The notes under the pieces were generated by a model. The model had not been told where the DNA came from. It saw only the letters and a list, made by a program, of their open reading frames with translations, and ran no database searches. Shown here piece by piece: positions 7,098 through 10,906 of a stretch of DNA of 10,906 nucleotides. Origin of the DNA: an uncultured Clostridia bacterium. GTDB lineage: Bacteria; Bacillota; Clostridia; Oscillospirales; Acutalibacteraceae. A program made the position numbers and the translations under genes. The stretch covers positions 1-10,906 of the forward strand of contig CAMYWU010000025.1 of NCBI GenBank assembly GCA_947302895.1, read 5' to 3'. Every line of letters begins with the position of its first letter. The first letter of the stretch is position 1.

Positions 7098-7126
7098 ATA
7101 ATACTATATAATAAAAAATTTTGCAA
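7098..7126 (-). promoter_or_regulatory. Promoter of the arabinose operon
   Basis: On the minus strand TTGCAA (7126-7121), a 17-bp spacer and TATTAT (7103-7098) form a good sigma-A promoter in very AT-rich DNA. It lies about 60 bp upstream of the kinase GTG codon and after the terminator of the preceding gene. It would drive kinase, araA, araD and probably the VanW gene. Confidence 0.75.
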
Positions 7127-7156
7127 ATTAATAATTTATTAAGAATTATTACAAAA

Positions 7157-7187
7157 TTTTATCAGCCGGGAAAAATTCCCGACTGAT
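7157..7187 (-). terminator. Terminator after the small membrane protein gene
   Basis: A 12-bp stem ATCAGTCGGGAA/TTCCCGGCTGAT with a 3-nt loop lies 1 bp beyond the TAG stop. In minus-strand RNA the single non-Watson-Crick position is a G-U pair. In plus-strand RNA it would be a C-A mismatch, so the fold favours the minus direction. The following T-run is short (AAAATTTT). Confidence 0.72.
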
Positions 7188-7188
7188 A

Positions 7189-7716
7189 CTATTTTAACAG
7201 CTTATGAACTTTGCTTTTATATTTAACCTCATAGAGCATCATCAGCCTTGAAAGCATCAATTCATACGCAACAAAAACAGCGTTTGCAAGCGCCATTAGT
7301 ATGACTATTCCGAATTTGCCCCAGGGATTATCAAGCGGTATGCCAAACGCATAGATTAAAAGTGCCTGAGAGGATACAACTCCTGCGTTGAAAATCAACA
7401 GTTTAACAAGAAATGAGAAGAGTTTTGGCTTTATTTTTTCAAGGCTGTCTTTAATTATTGTATAGTAGCCAAAGAAGAATGCATATGTTAAAGCGCATTC
7501 TTTATCCGGCAGAAAAAACACCGAAATAACCGAAATTGCAACAAAGGTTATCAGAGCATATTTTTTGCCTGCAACATCGCAGATTATTGCGATTATCAGC
7601 GAACACATAAGCGGCGCAACATAGGTAAAAACCCATAGAACCGAGCCAAGAAACATAAGCGCAAGGCTCATTGCCGCAAGCAAGCCGCATATCGCAACAG
7701 GCTTTGTTTTCTTCAT
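7189..7716 (-). CDS. Small integral membrane protein of unknown function
   Basis: I do not recognise a named family with confidence. The 175-residue protein is strongly hydrophobic, with about five to six membrane segments (roughly 6-24, 28-46, 53-70, 73-89, 102-125 and 135-160) and a basic C-terminal tail (YKSKVHKLLK). Recognisable patches are VFTYVAPL (29-36), FFLPDKECAL (67-76) and FFGYYTIIKDSLEKIKPK (81-98), in a pattern shared, as I recall, with uncharacterised Firmicutes membrane proteins. Length, topology and the MKKTKxVAICGLLAAMSLAL-like start resemble ECF transporter S components, but no substrate-specific motif is seen. The start at 7716 has AAAGG nine bases upstream. It has its own promoter and terminator, so it is a single-gene unit. 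Confidence 0.75.
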   Translation of the reverse strand: MKKTKPVAICGLLAAMSLALMFLGSVLWVFTYVAPLMCSLIIAIICDVAGKKYALITFVAISVISVFFLPDKECALTYAFFFGYYTIIKDSLEKIKPKLFSFLVKLLIFNAGVVSSQALLIYAFGIPLDNPWGKFGIVILMALANAVFVAYELMLSRLMMLYEVKYKSKVHKLLK

Positions 7717-7730
7717 ATAAATCAACCTTT

Positions 7731-7776
7731 CCCCTCCCCTGATAAAGGAAGGTATCTGCAAAGCAGACTGAAGGAT
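7731..7776 (-). repeat. Two-hairpin repeat fragment in the leader of the membrane protein gene
   Basis: The layout matches the left end of the 5250-5442 element: a hairpin CCTCCCCT/AAGGAAGG (7733-7752), a second hairpin TCTGC-AAA-GCAGA (7755-7767), then GAAGGAT. The second stem has an entirely different sequence from its counterpart yet pairs fully. In minus-strand RNA the first stem pairs over all eight positions, two of them G-U. The unit ends right at the purine-rich ribosome binding region of the gene at 7716, so it is part of that 5' leader. Confidence 0.6.
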
Positions 7777-7804
7777 ATTTGCAAAGTTTTGTTAGTTTTG
7801 TAAT

Positions 7805-7833
7805 ATTCTACTATAGTTGTTTTTATTTGTAAA
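7805..7833 (-). promoter_or_regulatory. Promoter of the small membrane protein gene
   Basis: On the minus strand TTTACA (7833-7828), a 17-bp spacer and TAGAAT (7810-7805) form a good sigma-A promoter. The transcript would start near 7798 and carry an approximately 80-nt leader that includes the two-hairpin repeat. It is divergent from the lipoprotein promoter 47 bp away. Confidence 0.7.
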
Positions 7834-7869
7834 GTTTATGAATTATTCGTAAAAAAATTGTTCAATTTT

Positions 7870-7885
7870 TATAAAGCGCTTTACA
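7870..7885. promoter_or_regulatory. cre/LacI-type palindromic operator over the lipoprotein -35 box
   Basis: TATAAAGCGCTTTACA is a nearly perfect 16-bp palindrome with a central GCGC. On the minus strand it reads TGTAAAGCGCTTTATA, close to CcpA catabolite-responsive elements and other LacI-family operators. It covers the -35 hexamer of the plus-strand promoter, a classic repression position. It also lies about 37 bp upstream of the divergent -35 box. Which regulator binds cannot be told from the sequence. Confidence 0.65.
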
Positions 7886-7908
7886 TTCATAGTGTCAAAA
7901 TATATAAT
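7880..7908 (+). promoter_or_regulatory. Promoter of the lipoprotein gene
   Basis: TTTACA (7880-7885), a 17-bp spacer and a perfect TATAAT (7903-7908) form a near-consensus sigma-A promoter. The start of transcription would be near 7915, about 30 nt before the TTG start codon. The -35 box overlaps the palindromic operator. Confidence 0.85.
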
Positions 7909-7943
7909 TGTTTTATCGAAAAAAACAAAAGAGGTGTGTTTTT

Positions 7944-8963
7944 TTGAAAAAAGCAATAGCAATACTCCTGTCCGTCATAGTTATAGCATCTTCATTTGCG
8001 GCTTGTGCTTCAAAGGACGGAAAAAGCTCCAAGGATTCGGGAGACCTTTCAGATGCGGTAAACGAATACGGCTTTGAAAGCGTTGAGGCAACCGATAAAA
8101 ACGGCGAGCCTGTAACCGATAAGAACGGCGAAAAGGTAACCGAGCTTGTTCAGGTTCTTTATGAAAAGGATAAAAAGGGCAAAACAATTGCAAAGCTCCT
8201 TGATGAAAACGGAGAGCCTGTTACAGATAAGGACGGCAAGGAAGTAACCGTTAAAACCGATTACGATATGGATGATTCGGGAAAGAATGATTCGGGTAAA
8301 ACCGAAAATTCAAGCGAAGAAAAGGTTCCGACAACTAAAGAGCAGAAAACAACCGCTTCAACAACTCAGAAAAAATCCGGCGGCGAAGCAACAACGGAGA
8401 GCGAAATAACAACTCTTGATTATAAAAAGGATAAGGTTCCGACAATTTCCGACGCTATCAATTCCAAGAGCAAAAAGGCTGTTGAATTTGATTCAAGAGA
8501 CCAGCAGATTGTTAAATCAATGCTCGAGGTTCCCGAGCTGTACACATACAGCTACGAAAATAAGGACGGAGTTCCGATTGCTCTTGCAACCCACGCAGCA
8601 CTCTGGATGGCTGAGAGAGAGGATTTAAACACCTCAACCTATGCATCGGGAACAATCGTTCTTGACCTCTTCAAGTTTTTCGGACAAACAGTTGTTAATT
8701 TCAAAACAAAATGCAACGACGAGGGCAAAAACGATAAGATTAAGTATAATAAGAAAAACGACACCTTCACTATAACCGATTTTGAAAACCCGAAGCAAAC
8801 CGTTTCAATCAAAAAGATTGAATACATCGGCAACAACAACTATTATCTTGTTACCGCAGATGTTTCAGGCGCAGGCAAAATAACAAAGGTTAACGCAATC
8901 ATTCAGAAGAACAAGCTTGATATCGGACTCGGCTTCAGTATCAAAGCTCTCAAATGGCAGTAA
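7944..8963 (+). CDS. Predicted lipoprotein with duplicated NGEPVTDK repeat
   Basis: The 339-residue protein begins MKKAIAILLSVIVIASSFAAC, a lipoprotein signal with acceptor Cys21, so it should be anchored on the outer face of the membrane. The start is TTG at 7944: AGAGGTG stands 8 nt upstream, and the resulting signal peptide is normal. A longer TTG-started frame from 7908 lies inside the -10 box and is rejected. A motif NGEPVTDKxGxxVT occurs twice (53-66 and 89-102). A low-complexity Ser/Thr/Lys/Glu linker (about 108-165) follows. A folded C-terminal region (about 175-339) contains QQIVKSMLEVPELYTYSY, a hydrophobic ASGTIVLDLFKFFGQTVVNF and a beta-rich end. I do not recognise the C-terminal domain. 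The gene stands alone between its own promoter and terminator. Confidence 0.85.
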   Translation: MKKAIAILLSVIVIASSFAACASKDGKSSKDSGDLSDAVNEYGFESVEATDKNGEPVTDKNGEKVTELVQVLYEKDKKGKTIAKLLDENGEPVTDKDGKEVTVKTDYDMDDSGKNDSGKTENSSEEKVPTTKEQKTTASTTQKKSGGEATTESEITTLDYKKDKVPTISDAINSKSKKAVEFDSRDQQIVKSMLEVPELYTYSYENKDGVPIALATHAALWMAEREDLNTSTYASGTIVLDLFKFFGQTVVNFKTKCNDEGKNDKIKYNKKNDTFTITDFENPKQTVSIKKIEYIGNNNYYLVTADVSGAGKITKVNAIIQKNKLDIGLGFSIKALKWQ

Positions 8964-8968
8964 TAAAA

Positions 8969-9001
8969 AACAACCTCGGGTTTTCCGAGGTTATTTTTTT
9001 G
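8969..9001. terminator. Bidirectional intrinsic terminator between convergent genes
   Basis: AACCTCGG (8972-8979) and CCGAGGTT (8985-8992) form an 8-bp stem with a 5-nt loop. On the plus strand it is followed by TATTTTTTT, ending the lipoprotein transcript. On the minus strand it is followed by GTTTTTTATT, ending the convergent transglutaminase-like gene. It fills nearly the whole gap between the two stops. Confidence 0.9.
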
Positions 9002-9002
9002 T

Positions 9003-10906
9003 TTATAAATGAATTTTACTGCGCTGGGTTTTAATCTCGCTTTCGGGAGCCATATCAGAAGCTTTTATTGTATATATGTCGCTGTTATCAACATATATGA
9101 AGGTTCCGCCGTCGTGCAAAACAATCGAACCGCGTTTTGCCGTGAAATTAATATATGCATAGCCCTCTCCCACGGCTTTGACATTTCCGTTCTGGTCAAC
9201 GGTAAGCACCGATTTGTTTTCGCTTGACCAGGTGTTTTTTGTGTTTGGATAATTCCACTGTGCATTCAGTTTTATCGTCTGACCAACCTTTAAAACAGGA
9301 CAGCCGTATTTCATTGAAAGATATTTTCCGCTGTAGTTCGTATAGGTTGTTGAGTTGCTCAGATAAATCTTTGAACCGAGCTTATAGGTGGTTTCACGAA
9401 CATTTCTTCCGTTATAATACGATATATGAAGAAGATTTTCGTCGCTCTTCTTTTGAGCTTCACGCAGATATATTGCGCCTGTTAGAACCTCTCCGGGGCG
9501 TTTGTTTTCCGTGTTTGCATAGTTGGTAAAGCTCTCGGGCTTATCCTTTTGAGAAACACAGTCATTAACATCGCAGGCAAACGAAAAATCATCCGCAAAA
9601 TAACCGAAGCTGTTGAAAACCTGCCTTCCGTTATCATCAAAGCCGAAATACCTGCCGTTAACATAAGTTGGATGACCCAAGCCCATTTTCATATTCATTC
9701 CGTTATAGTATACAACAACGTAATCGGAAGCAATTGTATAGTACCACGCAGGAATATCAAGCTCCTCTGCACTCGGGTCAAAATGCGACCACAGTGCGTC
9801 GGCAAATACCCACCTGCCGCCGACATATGCCATAACCCACTGATGTCTGGCTCCGCAAAGCGAGCTAATATTTTTCTCGGTCAGCGTTGTTTTCATATCG
9901 CCCCTGTAGCCGATTATTGCAGCACAGGGAATGTTTTGCAGACGCAGCAAATCAACCATAAGTCTGCTTGCACCCTGGCAATCCCCTCGTTTTTGGCGAA
10001 GAACCTCAAACGGGAAAGAGGAGGTGTATAAATCCTGTTCAACATTATCGTGAACCCAGTTATATATTGCCTTATATTTCTGATAATCCGTTGTGCAGCC
10101 CGAAACGATTTTATCGCTTTCTTTTTTAAGAACACGGATTTGTTCAATTGAGCCGTTGCAAACCTGGAGAAGGTCTGTTTTATCCTTTTTCCTGATTGCT
10201 TCAAGATAACTGATGCTTGCATTATAGCGCTTAACCGACTCGTTATAAGCATATTCGTTTTCGTGAGGAGCAGGATTACCCGTTGCTTTAGTGATATTAC
10301 GTGCGCAAACACGCTTGCCGCAGTCGCAGGAATAAAGAGTGTATCCGTCGAGAACTGCCGTAGGCTGAACAACGCTTACCTTATGCAGCTTTTCATGCCC
10401 CGTTCTTGCACACGGACCTGCATAATACTTACAGGAAACCGCAACCTCCTTGCTGTATGCGCTCAGCTTGGTCTCTCCTTTTTCAGCGGCTTTGATTTTA
10501 TAGTAATATGTTTTTCCCGAGGCAACGCTTTCATCCTCAATTCTGCTTGTGTTTTTCTTTTTATCAAAATACAGCAACGCCTGGGAATCGTTAAGCTTTT
10601 TATACTTACCGTTCTTCCCTGTTTTTCTGTAAACAAAATACCATTCGGGACAGCCGTTGACTTCAATAACGGCATTTCCTCCGCCTTCATATGCAGAAGT
10701 GATTTTCGGTGCGGCAACGTAATAGCACTTTGCTGCTGCACTGCGTTTAGAATAGGTTCGCTTTTTGCCCTTATATGCCTTTACGGAATAATAATAGGTT
10801 TTCTTGTTTTTAACGCTCTTATCTATATAGCTTTTATTCTTTGTATCTGCAAGCTTTTTCCATTCGCCCTTTGCGGAGGTCTTTTTATAAATTCTGTAGC
10901 CTGCAC
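9003..10906 (-). CDS. Transglutaminase-like surface protein with FnIII repeats and Big2-like domain (5' end outside window)
   Basis: The frame is open to the window edge, so the N-terminus, including any signal peptide, is missing. 633 residues are visible. They begin in a fibronectin III-like repeat (GYRIYKKT...YYYSVKAYKGKK), followed by a second (APKITSAYEGGG...TYYYKIKAAEKG). A Cys cluster follows (visible Cys158, 165, 193, 195, 200, with YSCDCGKRVC), of zinc-ribbon type. The transglutaminase-like core has a complete triad: Cys309 in KRGDCQGAS, His354 in ARHQWVMAYV and Asp369 in WVFADALW. Such domains in bacteria act as peptidases or crosslinkers, and the reaction here is unknown. A Big2-like Ig domain (about 548-594, with WSSENKSVLTVDQNGNVKAVGEG) lies near the C-terminus, with no sortase motif. 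The first in-frame alternative start, a TTG at 10577, cuts a FnIII module and is unlikely. Confidence 0.85.
   Translation of the reverse strand, partial: AGYRIYKKTSAKGEWKKLADTKNKSYIDKSVKNKKTYYYSVKAYKGKKRTYSKRSAAAKCYYVAAPKITSAYEGGGNAVIEVNGCPEWYFVYRKTGKNGKYKKLNDSQALLYFDKKKNTSRIEDESVASGKTYYYKIKAAEKGETKLSAYSKEVAVSCKYYAGPCARTGHEKLHKVSVVQPTAVLDGYTLYSCDCGKRVCARNITKATGNPAPHENEYAYNESVKRYNASISYLEAIRKKDKTDLLQVCNGSIEQIRVLKKESDKIVSGCTTDYQKYKAIYNWVHDNVEQDLYTSSFPFEVLRQKRGDCQGASRLMVDLLRLQNIPCAAIIGYRGDMKTTLTEKNISSLCGARHQWVMAYVGGRWVFADALWSHFDPSAEELDIPAWYYTIASDYVVVYYNGMNMKMGLGHPTYVNGRYFGFDDNGRQVFNSFGYFADDFSFACDVNDCVSQKDKPESFTNYANTENKRPGEVLTGAIYLREAQKKSDENLLHISYYNGRNVRETTYKLGSKIYLSNSTTYTNYSGKYLSMKYGCPVLKVGQTIKLNAQWNYPNTKNTWSSENKSVLTVDQNGNVKAVGEGYAYINFTAKRGSIVLHDGGTFIYVDNSDIYTIKASDMAPESEIKTQRSKIHL

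Noticed and set aside
10575..10577. TTG as the true start of the transglutaminase-like protein
   Set aside because: The frame continues to the window edge with coherent FnIII-like sequence, and this TTG would cut a module and lack a signal peptide.

Overview
The window looks like a chromosomal segment of an anaerobic gut-type Clostridia (Oscillospiraceae/Ruminococcaceae-like). The reasons are low-to-moderate GC, strong AGGAG-type ribosome binding sites, near-consensus sigma-A promoters, VanW/fibronectin-III and transglutaminase surface proteins, and many short hairpin-rich intergenic repeats of the kind common in gut Firmicutes. No phage, plasmid, transposase or CRISPR feature is visible.

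Layout from left to right. (1) 1-204 is gene-free and packed with hairpin repeats. (2) 205-861 (minus) is thiT, the thiamine-binding S component of an ECF transporter. It is controlled by a consensus promoter (1309-1337), a TPP riboswitch (about 1211-1293) and an intrinsic terminator (1181-1204). Between that terminator and thiT lies an approximately 290-bp structured element bounded by a perfect 22-bp inverted repeat. (3) 1340-7038 (minus) is an L-arabinose catabolic operon: FGGY-type L-ribulokinase (GTG start), L-arabinose isomerase araA, L-ribulose-5-phosphate 4-epimerase araD, then a secreted VanW-domain protein 22 bp behind araD. It has a clear promoter at 7098-7126 and a palindrome in its leader. 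A 190-bp palindromic repeat element sits between the kinase and araA. (4) 7189-7716 (minus) is an unassigned small integral membrane protein with its own promoter. (5) 7944-8963 (plus) is a TTG-started lipoprotein with a duplicated acidic/basic repeat. Its promoter has a cre/LacI-like palindrome on the -35 box. (6) 9003-10906 (minus, open at the window edge) is a large secreted-type protein with FnIII repeats, a Cys cluster, a transglutaminase-like domain with a complete Cys-His-Asp triad, and a Big2-like Ig domain.

How it works together. Arabinose is isomerised to L-ribulose (AraA), phosphorylated (the kinase) and epimerised to D-xylulose-5-phosphate (AraD), which enters the pentose phosphate/phosphoketolase pathways. 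No arabinose transporter or regulator gene is in the window. The thiT attenuator lies immediately downstream of the ara/vanW unit with no separate terminator between them, so it probably also ends arabinose operon transcription. That is an inference.

I see no clear new multi-gene system. The most unusual points are the inverted-repeat element separating the TPP riboswitch from thiT, the riboswitch terminator apparently shared with the ara operon, the VanW surface gene attached to the ara operon, and the repeat hairpins whose stems change sequence while keeping base pairing.
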